Origin: Burkholderiales bacterium
GTDB taxonomy: Bacteria > Pseudomonadota > Gammaproteobacteria > Burkholderiales > Burkholderiaceae_C
Length of the DNA stretch: 7,088 bases
Assembly: GCA_006227785.1 (NCBI GenBank)
Contig: SBFU01000095.1
Coordinates: 1-7,088 of the forward strand
Direction of reading: 5' to 3'
The number at the start of each line of letters is the position of its first letter. Positions within the stretch are counted from its first letter, which is position 1. A model generated the notes under the pieces. It saw only the letters and a program-made list of their open reading frames with translations. It made no database searches and was not told the DNA's origin. Below are positions 1-7,088 of the stretch, piece after piece. The position numbers and the translations under genes are program-made.

Positions 1-740
1 GCGGGACGCGGACCAACCGGCGCCTGCGCTTCGGCCTTCTCCATGTTGGCCGCGTAGTCACTGGCCGGGCAGTAGACGATGGCGTCCTCGCCGGTGGCCG
101 CGATCACCTGGAACTCCTCGCTCAGGTCGCCACCGATGGCGCCGCTGTCGGCCGCCACAGCACGGTACTGCAGGCCGAAGCGGTCGAAGATGCGGCGGTA
201 GGCCGCTGCCATGACCTGGTAGCTGGCCTTGGCACCCGCTTCGTCGCGATCAAAGGAGTAGGCATCCTTCATGATGAATTCGCGCCCCCTCATCAGTCCA
301 AAGCGCGGCCGGCGCTCGTCACGGAACTTGGTCTGGATCTGGTACAGGTTCTTGGGCAATTGCTTGTAACTGCGCAACTCCTGGCGCGCCACATCGGTCA
401 CCACCTCTTCGCTGGTGGGTTGCACCACAAAGTCGCGGTCGTGCCGGTCCTTGATGCGCAGCAGTTCCGGCCCCATCTTCTCGAATCGACCAGTTTCCTG
501 CCAGAGTTCGGCGGGCTGGATCACCGGCATGGTCATCTCCACCGCGCCCGCCCGGGTCATTTCCTCGCGCACGATGCGCTCGACCTTCTGGATCACCCGC
601 AAACCCATGGGCATGTAACTGTAGATGCCCGCTCCCAGCTTCTTGATCATGCCTGCGCGCGTCATCAACTGGTGACTGACCACCTCGGCATCGGCCGGGG
701 CTTCCTTGAGGGTGGAAATCAGGAACTGGGAGGCTTTCAT
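1..740 (-). CDS. proS: Prolyl-tRNA synthetase, N-terminal part (cut by window edge)
   Basis: Class II aminoacyl-tRNA synthetase that attaches proline to tRNA-Pro in the cytoplasm. Reading the minus strand from the ATG at 740-738 gives 246 residues with no stop before base 1, so the C-terminal part is missing. The start [15 protein letters not shown] is typical of bacterial ProS. Visible class II features are the motif 1 region with [11 protein letters not shown] (about 36-46), the PTSEE proline-binding loop (108-112) and motif 2 with the [17 protein letters not shown] stretch (139-155). The [15 protein letters not shown] segment (196-210) leads into the YbaK-like editing insertion of bacterial-type ProS, of which only the first residues are present. 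Motif 3 and the anticodon-binding domain lie outside the window. No Shine-Dalgarno motif is obvious before the ATG. The gene is divergent from rppH, with 157 bp between the two starts. Identification is secure; the start rests on family alignment from memory. Confidence 0.96.
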   Translation of the reverse strand, partial: MKASQFLISTLKEAPADAEVVSHQLMTRAGMIKKLGAGIYSYMPMGLRVIQKVERIVREEMTRAGAVEMTMPVIQPAELWQETGRFEKMGPELLRIKDRHDRDFVVQPTSEEVVTDVARQELRSYKQLPKNLYQIQTKFRDERRPRFGLMRGREFIMKDAYSFDRDEAGAKASYQVMAAAYRRIFDRFGLQYRAVAADSGAIGGDLSEEFQVIAATGEDAIVYCPASDYAANMEKAEAQAPVGPRP

Positions 741-818
741 GAGGCAAACGCGGGCCGATGGAGCGGCCACGGCGGGGAGAATATGGTGAGGGGATCAGGC
801 AGCATGAACTGTGTCGCG

Positions 819-847
819 CGTATGACCGGGACTGCCCTGCTTCGCAA
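819..847 (-). promoter_or_regulatory. Candidate sigma-70 promoter for proS
   Basis: On the minus strand, TTGCGA (847-842, four of six bases match TTGACA) is followed after 17 bp by CATACG (824-819, only three of six match TATAAT). This mirrors the rppH promoter and shares its -35 area. A rival, TTCATG (808-803), 17 bp, CATATT (785-780), lies closer to proS and has a similar score. Neither is strong, so proS transcription starts in this region but the exact site is open. Confidence 0.3.
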
Positions 848-869
848 TTGGCAGACCGCGATGCATAAT
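841..869 (+). promoter_or_regulatory. Candidate sigma-70 promoter for rppH
   Basis: TTCGCA (841-846) and CATAAT (864-869, five of six match TATAAT) are separated by exactly 17 bp. Transcription would begin near 876, leaving a leader of about 22 nt before the ATG at 898. That start point lies downstream of the in-frame ATG at 868, which argues against the longer reading of rppH. Confidence 0.5.
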
Positions 870-897
870 GGACACAGTTCAAAATTTGGGGTTGATT

Positions 898-1512
898 ATG
901 CTTGACAGAGAAGGCTTCAGGCCCAATGTCGGCATCATTCTGCTCAACCAGAAAAACCAGGTGTTCTGGGGCAAGCGAATCCGCTCACACTCCTGGCAGT
1001 TTCCGCAAGGCGGCATCGATCGGGGAGAGACACCCGAGCAGGCGATGTACCGGGAACTGCATGAAGAGGTCGGACTGCTTCCGGAGCACGTGGCCATCGT
1101 GGCACGCACACGCGACTGGTTGCGCTACGAAGTGCCGGACCGTTTCATCCGCCGCGATGCGCGCGGGCACTACAAGGGACAGAAACAGATCTGGTATCTG
1201 CTGCGGCTGATTGCCCAGGACTGGCATCTGAACCTGAGGGCGACCAGCCACCCCGAGTTTGATGCCTGGCGCTGGCACGACTACTGGGTGCCACTGGACG
1301 TGGTGGTCGAGTTCAAACGTGGTGTCTACGAGATGGCGCTCACAGAGCTGTCGCGCTACCTACCCCGCAACGACAACCGCAACCGGTACCTGCGGGGGGG
1401 CATGAGGCACCGCAACCCGGACGATCACCCGGAAGGCCACCACGGACAGGGTGTCTCGACCATGGAGCTGCCTCCAGGCGGCAGCTTCGATCCGGACCCG
1501 CAGCGGACCTGA
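898..1512 (+). CDS. rppH: RNA 5' pyrophosphohydrolase (Nudix hydrolase)
   Basis: Removes pyrophosphate from the 5' triphosphate end of mRNA, giving the monophosphate that stimulates RNase E-dependent decay in the cytoplasm. The 204-residue product begins [17 protein letters not shown], the usual RppH N-terminus. The Nudix box spans residues 38-60 and fits GX5EX7REUXEEXGU completely, with RELHEEVGL at 52-60 carrying the metal-binding glutamates. [10 protein letters not shown] (30-39) precedes it, and [11 protein letters not shown] (94-104) is also characteristic. An in-frame ATG at 868 would add ten residues ([10 protein letters not shown]), but it overlaps the candidate -10 box and lies before the predicted transcription start, so 898 is preferred. 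The ribosome binding site is weak. Compared with the roughly 176-residue E. coli enzyme there is a C-terminal tail from about 157 to 204, rich in Arg, Asn, His, Asp, Gly and Pro and probably disordered. Long tails are, from memory, common in Burkholderiales. The gene converges on proB. Confidence 0.95.
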   Translation: MLDREGFRPNVGIILLNQKNQVFWGKRIRSHSWQFPQGGIDRGETPEQAMYRELHEEVGLLPEHVAIVARTRDWLRYEVPDRFIRRDARGHYKGQKQIWYLLRLIAQDWHLNLRATSHPEFDAWRWHDYWVPLDVVVEFKRGVYEMALTELSRYLPRNDNRNRYLRGGMRHRNPDDHPEGHHGQGVSTMELPPGGSFDPDPQRT

Positions 1513-1533
1513 CGGCGGGGCACTCGCGTCAGG
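1508..1533. terminator. Hairpin spanning both stop codons of convergent rppH and proB (possible bidirectional terminator)
   Basis: CCTGACG (1508-1514) pairs perfectly with CGTCAGG (1527-1533) around a 12-nt loop. The left arm contains the rppH TGA (1510-1512) and the right arm contains the proB stop, read as TCA on the plus strand (1529-1531). There is no T-run on either side, so this is not a standard intrinsic terminator. It could slow polymerase or protect 3' ends for both genes. The structure is seen; its function is inferred. Confidence 0.35.
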
Positions 1534-2686
1534 ACGGAATCAGCACCAGGTTGTCGCGGTGGATCATTTCCGCCTCGCCGACATAGCCCAGCAGTCGCTC
1601 AAAATCGCCTGAAGAACGGCGGCAGATCAGTCTGGCCTCCGAGCTGGCGTAATTGGCCAGACCACGGGCCACCTCACGCCCATCCGGATCACGCACCGCG
1701 ATCACATCCCCGCGGGAGAACTCGCCGGACACACTGACCATGCCGATGGGCAGGAGGCTCTTGCCTTCACCGACAATCTTGCCGACCGCCCCTGCGTCCA
1801 CTGAAACCGACCCGCGCAGCTGAAGATGATCGGCCATCCAGCGCTTGCGAGCCTGGTTCTTGGGGGTCTGGGCAACCAGGCAGGTGCCGATGGGCTCACC
1901 TTCGGCCAGTCTCAAAAGGGCCTTGGGTTCGCGCCCCCATGCGATCACCGTGCTGGCGCCGGACCCGGCCGCGCGCTTGGCGGCCAGGATCTTGGTGATC
2001 ATGCCGCCCTTGCCGATCCCGGTGCCTGCCCCGCCCGCCATGGCCTCCAGACGAACATCACCGGCCCGGGCCACATGCACGAACTCGGCTGAGGGATCGC
2101 GACGAGGGTCGGCGGTGTACAGCCCCTTCTGATCGGTCAGGATGATCAGCACATCGGCCTCAATCAGATTGGCCACCAGGGCACCCAGCGTGTCGTTGTC
2201 GCCGAATTTGATCTCGTCGTTGACCACCGTGTCGTTTTCATTGATGACCGGCACCACCTTCAGATCCAGCAAGGTCAGCAGCGTCGAACGGGCATTGAGG
2301 TACCGTTCCCGATCGGCCAGGTCCGCATGGGTCAGCAAGACCTGGGCACTGCCGACCCCACAGGCGCGCAGCTTGGTCTCATACATCTGGACCAGTCCCA
2401 TCTGACCCACGGCGGCCGCAGCCTGAAGCTCGTGGATTTCCTTGGGGCGGGTCGCCCAACCCAGCCGTTTCATGCCCTCGGCCACCGCGCCGCTGCTGAC
2501 CATCACCATCTCCCGCCCCTGCTGGACGAGGGCCGCCAGTTGCTCGCTCCACTGGCCAATGGCCTGCTCGTCCAGCCCCCGGCCTTCGTTGGTGACCAGA
2601 CTGGAGCCGACCTTGACCACGATGCGACGGGCCGATTTCAACAGCTCGGCTGGAGACTCTTCAATCACTGGGGTGTCTGCTTGCAT
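1529..2686 (-). CDS. proB: Glutamate 5-kinase
   Basis: Phosphorylates L-glutamate with ATP to gamma-glutamyl phosphate, the first and normally proline-inhibited step of proline synthesis in the cytoplasm. The 385-residue product has an amino-acid kinase domain (about 18-275): [10 protein letters not shown] (23-32), VSSGAV (63-68), INENDTV (148-154), [12 protein letters not shown] (161-172) and [11 protein letters not shown] (184-194). [14 protein letters not shown] (219-232) is the conserved glycine-rich segment. A C-terminal PUA domain follows (about 290-375). Length is slightly above the 367 residues of E. coli ProB because of a longer N-terminus; no ATG start alternative is visible there, and no clear Shine-Dalgarno motif precedes the ATG. 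It lies 45 bp downstream of obg on the same strand and is probably cotranscribed with it. proA is not in the window, so the next pathway enzyme is encoded elsewhere. Confidence 0.97.
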   Translation of the reverse strand: MQADTPVIEESPAELLKSARRIVVKVGSSLVTNEGRGLDEQAIGQWSEQLAALVQQGREMVMVSSGAVAEGMKRLGWATRPKEIHELQAAAAVGQMGLVQMYETKLRACGVGSAQVLLTHADLADRERYLNARSTLLTLLDLKVVPVINENDTVVNDEIKFGDNDTLGALVANLIEADVLIILTDQKGLYTADPRRDPSAEFVHVARAGDVRLEAMAGGAGTGIGKGGMITKILAAKRAAGSGASTVIAWGREPKALLRLAEGEPIGTCLVAQTPKNQARKRWMADHLQLRGSVSVDAGAVGKIVGEGKSLLPIGMVSVSGEFSRGDVIAVRDPDGREVARGLANYASSEARLICRRSSGDFERLLGYVGEAEMIHRDNLVLIPS

Positions 2687-2731
2687 GGTGCGAACCGACA
2701 GGCGAAAACTTTGAGTTGAAAAATGGTGCGA

Positions 2732-3853
<1,122 letters not shown>

Positions 3854-3925
3854 CAGTTGACATGCTGTCCACCCACCCCGCCGGCAACGCCCGACGAGCG
3901 TCGAGCCCGCAGGGCCGTGCGGACG

Positions 3926-4183
3926 TCAGACGGGGGTGATGCTCACCACCTGGCGGTTGAGCGCACCCTTGACGGCGAACGTCACATGGCCGTCGACCGT
4001 GGCAAACAGGGTGTGATCCTTGCCCACGCCGACATTGGTGCCAGGGTGGAACTTGGTGCCGCGCTGGCGCACGATGATGGAGCCGGCGCTCACCAGCTCG
4101 CCACCAAAGGCCTTCACACCGAGCATCTTGGGCTTGGAATCGCGCCCGTTTCGCGTAGAGCCGCCGCCTTTTTTCTGTGCCAT
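3926..4183 (-). CDS. rpmA: 50S ribosomal protein L27 (bL27)
   Basis: Small basic protein of the large ribosomal subunit whose N-terminal arm reaches toward the peptidyl transferase centre. The 85-residue product starts [16 protein letters not shown] and contains [19 protein letters not shown] (24-42) and the [16 protein letters not shown] stretch (46-61), all diagnostic of L27. There is no cleavable N-terminal extension of the Firmicutes type. Its AGGAG ribosome binding site (4195-4191) overlaps the stop codon region of rplU (TGAGGAG), and the gap to rplU is 13 bp, so the two are surely cotranscribed and perhaps translationally coupled. An intrinsic terminator lies 72 bp downstream of its stop. 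Confidence 0.98.
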   Translation of the reverse strand: MAQKKGGGSTRNGRDSKPKMLGVKAFGGELVSAGSIIVRQRGTKFHPGTNVGVGKDHTLFATVDGHVTFAVKGALNRQVVSITPV

Positions 4184-4196
4184 TTCAATTCACTCC

Positions 4197-4508
4197 TCAG
4201 GCAGAAATCGCTGCGATCTGCAGTTCGGTGAAATTCTGACGGTGACCTTGGCGCTTCTGGTAGTGCTTGCGGCGGCGCATCTTGAAGATGCGAACCTTCT
4301 CGCCACGACCGTGTGCCACCACCGTGGCCTTGACTGTTGCGCCGGACACCAGGGGCGTACCCACCTTCAGTTCAGCGCCGTTGCCGACAGCCAGAACCTG
4401 GTCGATGACGATCTCCTGGCCCACATCCGCAGCAATCTGTTCTACTTTAATTTTTTCGCCAGCGGCAACGCGATACTGCTTGCCACCGGTTTTTATGACC
4501 GCGTACAT
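4197..4508 (-). CDS. rplU: 50S ribosomal protein L21 (bL21)
   Basis: Structural protein of the large ribosomal subunit that binds 23S rRNA. The 103-residue product, the usual length, begins [14 protein letters not shown] and ends with the L21 signature [16 protein letters not shown] (76-91) followed by FTELQI. A GAGG-type ribosome binding site (around 4518-4514) lies five bases before the ATG at 4508-4506. It is the first gene of the minus-strand cluster rplU-rpmA-obg-proB and has its own promoter candidate about 85 bp upstream. Confidence 0.98.
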   Translation of the reverse strand: MYAVIKTGGKQYRVAAGEKIKVEQIAADVGQEIVIDQVLAVGNGAELKVGTPLVSGATVKATVVAHGRGEKVRIFKMRRRKHYQKRQGHRQNFTELQIAAISA

Positions 4509-4520
4509 ATGAACCTCTCA

Positions 4521-4582
4521 GGTGGTTTCCATGCCGAGACGGCAAGAAAACACATCGAAAACCTGGCAGACGGATTTCCACC
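4521..4582 (-). other. Structured 5' leader of the rplU transcript (candidate)
   Basis: The predicted leader runs from about 4585 to 4509. GGTGG (4582-4578) can pair with CCACC (4525-4521), just before the ribosome binding site. Inside, TGCCG (4544-4540) pairs with CGGCA (4536-4532) around a three-base loop. The pairings are short and could be chance in GC-rich DNA. Leader-based autoregulation is known for several ribosomal protein operons, but I cannot match this to a named element. Confidence 0.25.
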
Positions 4583-4591
4583 AAGCCCTAC

Positions 4592-4620
4592 AGTCTATCA
4601 CGAAAGCACTCCATCGACAA
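4592..4620 (-). promoter_or_regulatory. Candidate sigma-70 promoter for rplU-rpmA(-obg-proB)
   Basis: On the minus strand, TTGTCG (4620-4615, four of six) and TAGACT (4597-4592, four of six) are separated by 17 bp. A TG one base before the -10 box gives the extended -10 form TGATAGACT. Transcription would start near 4585, leaving a leader of about 77 nt. This is the best candidate in the 4509-4743 gap for this strand. Confidence 0.5.
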
Positions 4621-4669
4621 GACTGGCCGGTGACAACGGGCGACTGATGGGCCGCATGCCGCCACACGG

Positions 4670-4698
4670 TCCAGGCCGCCCGGGTGGCTTCCTATAAT
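4670..4698 (+). promoter_or_regulatory. Candidate promoter for ispB (perfect -10 box)
   Basis: TATAAT at 4693-4698 matches the -10 consensus exactly. The hexamer 17 bp upstream (TCCAGG, 4670-4675) is a poor -35 match, so an activator or another contact may be needed. Transcription would start near 4705, which places the in-frame GTG at 4684 before the transcript and supports a downstream start for ispB. Confidence 0.5.
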
Positions 4699-4743
4699 TT
4701 CGCTGCCGGCCCGACACGGCCTTCCTACCCGCAACTCCCTGCC

Positions 4744-5724
4744 TTGACTTCCAACACCTCCGCCTCCGCCGCCCTGGACCTGCTGCAGGACGACATGAAA
4801 CAGGTCGATCAGGTCATTGCCGACCGACTGACCTCCGACGTCCCGCTGGTGCGCGAAGTGGCGCAGTACATCATTTCAGCGGGCGGCAAGCGCCTTCGCC
4901 CTGCCCTGCTCCTTCTGATCAGCGGCGCTCTGGAAAGCCTTCACCCGCAGCGACATGTTCTGGCGGCCGTGGTGGAGTTCATCCACACCGCCACACTGCT
5001 GCATGACGACGTGGTGGACGAGTCCACGCTGCGGCGTGGCCGCGAAACCGCCAACGAGCGATTTGGCAACGCGGCCAGTGTTCTGGTGGGCGATTTTCTT
5101 TACTCGCGCGCCTTCCAGATGATGGTCGACGTCGACAACATGCGGGTCATGCAGGTGCTCTCCGAAGCCACCAACGTGATTGCCGAAGGTGAGGTGATGC
5201 AGCTGATGAACATGCATGATGCCTCTCTGGACGAGACGGCCTATCTGCGCGTCATCCGGTCCAAGACGGCAAAACTGTTTGAAGCCAGCGCCCGCCTGGG
5301 AGCCATCCTGGTCGGCGCGGACCCGCAGACAGAGGCGGCCTGTGCCGCCTATGGCCAGTCGCTGGGTACGGCGTTCCAGGTCATCGACGATGTCCTCGAC
5401 TACGAAGGACAGGCCAACGAACTTGGCAAGAACCTCGGCGACGACTTGCGCGAGGGCAAGGTCACCCTGCCCATCATCTGCGCTCTTCGGAAGGCCGACG
5501 CATCCCAGGCGGCCCTGATCCGCCAGGCCATTGAAGACGGCGACTTGACGCATCTGAACGAAATCCAGGCGATTGTGACCGGCACCGGTGCCCTTGAGGC
5601 CGCCCGACAAAGCGCCATGGCAGAGGCCGAACGCGCGGCCGATGCCGCGCGGCAGTTGCCCGACAACGAGTACCGCGCGGCTTTGCTACAATTGACAGTT
5701 GGTCTGCTGGACAGGCGATCCTGA
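4744..5724 (+). CDS. ispB: Polyprenyl (octaprenyl) diphosphate synthase
   Basis: Extends farnesyl diphosphate with isopentenyl diphosphate units to make the long side chain of ubiquinone, probably C40 as in related bacteria. From the TTG at 4744 the product has 326 residues, close to the 323 of E. coli IspB. Diagnostic motifs are GGKRLRP (47-53), the first aspartate-rich motif in LHDDVVD (86-92), GNAASVLVGDF (108-118), KTAKLFE (174-180) and the second aspartate-rich motif DDVLD (215-219) within GTAFQVIDDVLDY. Alanine 83, five residues before the first aspartate, agrees with a long-chain enzyme. The start is uncertain: the frame is open to GTG at 4684, but a perfect -10 box lies inside that extension; ATG at 4795 would give a shorter protein of 309 residues. 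No Shine-Dalgarno motif precedes the TTG. The gene is divergent from rplU and lies 85 bp upstream of tRNA-Pro. Confidence 0.93.
   Translation: MTSNTSASAALDLLQDDMKQVDQVIADRLTSDVPLVREVAQYIISAGGKRLRPALLLLISGALESLHPQRHVLAAVVEFIHTATLLHDDVVDESTLRRGRETANERFGNAASVLVGDFLYSRAFQMMVDVDNMRVMQVLSEATNVIAEGEVMQLMNMHDASLDETAYLRVIRSKTAKLFEASARLGAILVGADPQTEAACAAYGQSLGTAFQVIDDVLDYEGQANELGKNLGDDLREGKVTLPIICALRKADASQAALIRQAIEDGDLTHLNEIQAIVTGTGALEAARQSAMAEAERAADAARQLPDNEYRAALLQLTVGLLDRRS
5684..5692 (+). promoter_or_regulatory. Candidate extended -10 promoter upstream of tRNA-Pro
   Basis: TGCTACAAT near the end of ispB fits an extended -10 element (TG, one base, then TACAAT, five of six). No good -35 stands 16-18 bp upstream. 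It would give a leader of about 110 nt before the tRNA. A second possibility is TTGACA at 5770-5775 with CGAAAT at 5795-5800, whose 19-bp spacing and poor -10 make it weak but place the start a few bases before the tRNA. Cotranscription with ispB is also possible. Confidence 0.3.
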
Positions 5725-5809
5725 ACGTTTGTCCAAGCAGCCGCGGAGGCCGAAGCGGGGCAGCATGCCTTGACAAGATCGGTCCAGTCGGCGCCGAAAT
5801 GGAGCCAAA

Positions 5810-5886
5810 CGGGGTGTAGCTTAGCCTGGTAGAGCGCTACGTTCGGGACGTAGAGGCCGGAGGTTCGAATCCTCTCACCCCGACCA
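5810..5886 (+). tRNA. tRNA-Pro (anticodon CGG), CCA encoded
   Basis: A full cloverleaf can be folded by hand. The acceptor stem CGGGGTG (5810-5816) pairs with CACCCCG (5876-5882). The D-stem GCTT/GAGC is at 5819-5822 and 5832-5835. The anticodon stem CTACG/CGTAG (5837-5841, 5849-5853) encloses the loop TTCGGGA with CGG at 5844-5846. The T-stem is GGAGG/CCTCT (5859-5863, 5871-5875) with loop TTCGAAT. The discriminator base A (5883) is followed by a genomic CCA (5884-5886). The C1:G72 pair and A73 are typical bacterial proline identity features. It reads CCG codons, frequent in GC-rich genomes, and is a substrate of the ProS encoded at the window start. It sits between ispB and pilB. Confidence 0.97.
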
Positions 5887-6051
5887 GAATTCTGATGTGC
5901 CGCGGCGACAACCGCACGGCGCGCACTGCGCACCGCCCATCGGCACACAAGGCCGAACGCGCAACCTCAAAACGACAGGAAGCGGCAAATTCGGCACAAG
6001 TTGCGTCAAATGCGCATTGCAAGTCGTTGATTTACGTTAGATTACGGGGTT
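5887..6051. other. Intergenic region between tRNA-Pro and pilB
   Basis: The first bases complete a perfect 10-bp palindrome CAGAATTCTG (5885-5894) overlapping the tRNA 3' end. There is no hairpin with a T-run, so no intrinsic terminator is evident after the tRNA. For pilB I see no confident promoter: TTGCAA (6017-6022) and TAGATT (6038-6043) are only 15 bp apart. A direct repeat TTACG occurs at 6032-6036 and 6042-6046. No gene is visible here. Confidence 0.5.
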
Positions 6052-7088
6052 ATGGCGTCCATTGACACCCCGACCCAGGAAAGCTCGACCATGGCCTTGC
6101 CCGGCCTGGCCCGTGCGCTCGTGGCTGCGGGCAAGCTGGGTCAGCGTGCTGCAGAGGATCTGTACAAGAAGGCGCAGAGCAGCCGCACCAGCTTCATTGC
6201 CGAGGTGACCAGTTCCGGCTCGGTGTCCGCTTCCGACATGGCGCACACCATGTCAACGGCTTTTGCAGCACCCCTGCTGGACCTCGATGCCATCGATGCC
6301 GAGCGTCTGCCCAAGGGACTTCTTGATCCCAAGATTTGCGCCGACTACCGCATTGTTGTGCTGAGCAAGCGCAGCAATCGCCTGATGGTGGCAACCGCCG
6401 ACCCGGCCGACCTTGGCGCAGCAGAAAAGATCAAGTTCGCCACCCAGATGGGCGTCGACTGGGTGATCGCCGAGTACGACAAACTCAACAAGCTGGTCGA
6501 TGCACTGACCACCAGTGCGGGCGACGCCATCGACAACATCGTCGGCGGTGACTTCGAATTCGATGAGGCGGCGACCGAGCCCACGACGGTAGAAACCAAC
6601 GACAAAACGTCAGAGGTCGAGGACGCTCCAGTCGTCAAGTTTCTGCACAAGATGCTGATCGATGCGTTCAACATGCGCGCATCCGACCTGCACTTCGAAC
6701 CGTACGAGCACAACTACCGGGTGCGCTTCCGCATCGACGGCGAATTGCGCGAGATCGCCTCGCCGCCGATCGCCATCAAGGACAAGCTGGCCTCGCGCAT
6801 CAAGGTGATCTCCCGCATGGACATCTCCGAGAAGCGGGTGCCGCAGGACGGGCGCATGAAGCTCAAGATCGGACCGGAACGGGTCATCGACTTTCGCGTC
6901 AGCACGCTGCCCACCCTGTTCGGCGAGAAGATCGTGATCCGTATTCTTGACCCGAGCAGTGCCAAGCTGGGTATCGAGGCCCTGGGTTACGAGCCGGAAG
7001 AGAAGGCGCGCCTGCTCAACGCCATCTCGCGCCCTTACGGCATGGTGCTGGTGACAGGACCAACCGGCTCGGGCAAGACGGTCTCGCT
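6052..7088 (+). CDS. pilB: Type IV pilus assembly ATPase PilB, N-terminal part (cut by window edge)
   Basis: Cytoplasmic hexameric ATPase of the GspE/PilB secretion family that drives pilus extension by powering pilin insertion through the inner-membrane platform protein. The window holds 345 complete codons with no stop. Residues about 15-150 form the N-terminal GspE/MshE-type domain (LPGLARALVAAGKL at 16-29; LLDLDAIDAERLPKGLL at 75-91). An acidic linker (about 165-192) follows, then the N2 domain with VVKFLHKMLIDAF (194-206) and ASDLHFEPYE (210-219). Further conserved pieces are RVRFRIDGELREI (223-235), VPQDGRM (263-269) and STLPTLFGEKIVIRIL (284-299). The Walker A motif GPTGSGKT is at 336-343. 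The Asp and His boxes, Walker B and the tetracysteine zinc site lie beyond the window. The start matches relatives from memory; only a poor GGGG sits upstream. The family is close to type II secretion GspE, but sequence similarity favours PilB, and pilC and pilD would be expected next. Confidence 0.94.
   Translation, partial: MASIDTPTQESSTMALPGLARALVAAGKLGQRAAEDLYKKAQSSRTSFIAEVTSSGSVSASDMAHTMSTAFAAPLLDLDAIDAERLPKGLLDPKICADYRIVVLSKRSNRLMVATADPADLGAAEKIKFATQMGVDWVIAEYDKLNKLVDALTTSAGDAIDNIVGGDFEFDEAATEPTTVETNDKTSEVEDAPVVKFLHKMLIDAFNMRASDLHFEPYEHNYRVRFRIDGELREIASPPIAIKDKLASRIKVISRMDISEKRVPQDGRMKLKIGPERVIDFRVSTLPTLFGEKIVIRILDPSSAKLGIEALGYEPEEKARLLNAISRPYGMVLVTGPTGSGKTVS

Larger units (their letters stand above)
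805..881. repeat. 11-bp inverted repeat in the proS/rppH divergent promoter region
   Basis: TGAACTGTGTC at 805-815 is repeated as its exact reverse complement GACACAGTTCA at 871-881, with 55 bp between. The centre of symmetry (843) falls on the overlapping -35 candidates of two back-to-back promoters. Each arm lies just downstream of a -10-like hexamer, near the expected transcription start. The repeat and its position are seen directly. A role as a paired operator, or an origin by local inverted duplication, is inference. Confidence 0.6.

Noticed and set aside
868..897. Upstream in-frame ATG of rppH at 868
   Set aside because: It overlaps the candidate -10 box, precedes the predicted transcription start, and adds residues not found in the family, whose members begin near [10 protein letters not shown].
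319..905. Open frames of 181-187 codons on both strands at the proS 5' end
   Set aside because: They are out-of-frame shadows of proS, whose true frame is confirmed by class II synthetase motifs. The true gene is open to the window edge.
4876..5610. Long open frame (244 codons) on the minus strand inside ispB
   Set aside because: It lies antisense to a gene with complete catalytic motifs. Its product has no recognisable family features, and high-GC codon bias commonly opens such frames.
5692..5720. Perfect TTGACA (5692-5697) as the -35 of a tRNA promoter
   Set aside because: The sequence 16-18 bp downstream (around GCGATC) has almost no match to a -10 box.
5885..5894. Palindrome CAGAATTCTG at the tRNA 3' end as a terminator or attachment site
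   Set aside because: There is no loop and no T-run, no second copy is in the window, and no integrase gene is nearby. It contains an EcoRI-type site by chance.
5993..6004. Possible sigma-54 promoter (GGCAC with TTGC) upstream of pilB
   Set aside because: The invariant GG and GC are separated by 8 bases instead of the required 10, so it does not fit the -24/-12 pattern.
5400..6022. Minus-strand open frames covering the tRNA-Pro region, with peptides such as VGVRGFEPPASTSRT
   Set aside because: This peptide is the reverse-strand translation of the tRNA-Pro gene, a well-known false protein annotation.

Overview
The window is high-GC chromosomal DNA that reads as a betaproteobacterium of the order Burkholderiales, most likely Comamonadaceae or a close relative. 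This rests on recalled protein resemblance (RppH with a long C-terminal tail, PilB, Obg, L21/L27) and on gene order. It is not backed by a database search. I see no transposase, phage gene, CRISPR array or toxin-antitoxin pair, and no stretch whose composition or codon use stands out. The content is a conserved housekeeping block.

Layout: (1) 1-740, minus: 5' part of proS (prolyl-tRNA synthetase), cut by the window edge. (2) 741-897: a compact divergent promoter region carrying an 11-bp inverted repeat. (3) 898-1512, plus: rppH (RNA 5' pyrophosphohydrolase). (4) Minus-strand cluster, in transcription order: rplU (4508-4197, L21), rpmA (4183-3926, L27), an intrinsic terminator (3853-3822), obg/cgtA (3805-2732) and proB (2686-1529). 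proB converges on rppH with 16 bp between the stop codons, and a hairpin covers both stops. (5) 4509-4743: divergent promoter region for rplU and ispB. (6) 4744-5724, plus: ispB (polyprenyl diphosphate synthase, quinone side chain). (7) 5810-5886, plus: tRNA-Pro(CGG) with encoded CCA. (8) 6052 to the window end, plus: 5' part of pilB (type IV pilus extension ATPase), cut just after the Walker A motif.

How the genes relate: rplU, rpmA and obg form the widespread large-subunit cluster, in which two ribosomal proteins precede the GTPase that assists 50S assembly. A strong hairpin-plus-U-tract sits directly upstream of the obg ribosome binding site, so obg-proB expression probably depends on readthrough. 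proB (first step of proline synthesis), proS (charging of tRNA-Pro) and a tRNA-Pro gene lie within about 6 kb of each other. They are in separate transcription units, so shared control is only a possibility. ispB and pilB belong to unrelated functions (quinone synthesis, pilus extension).

I found no convincing undescribed system. The points most worth checking are regulatory: the symmetric proS/rppH promoter region, the terminator in front of obg, the stop-codon hairpin, and the start codon of ispB. No gene-free stretch exceeds 300 bases.
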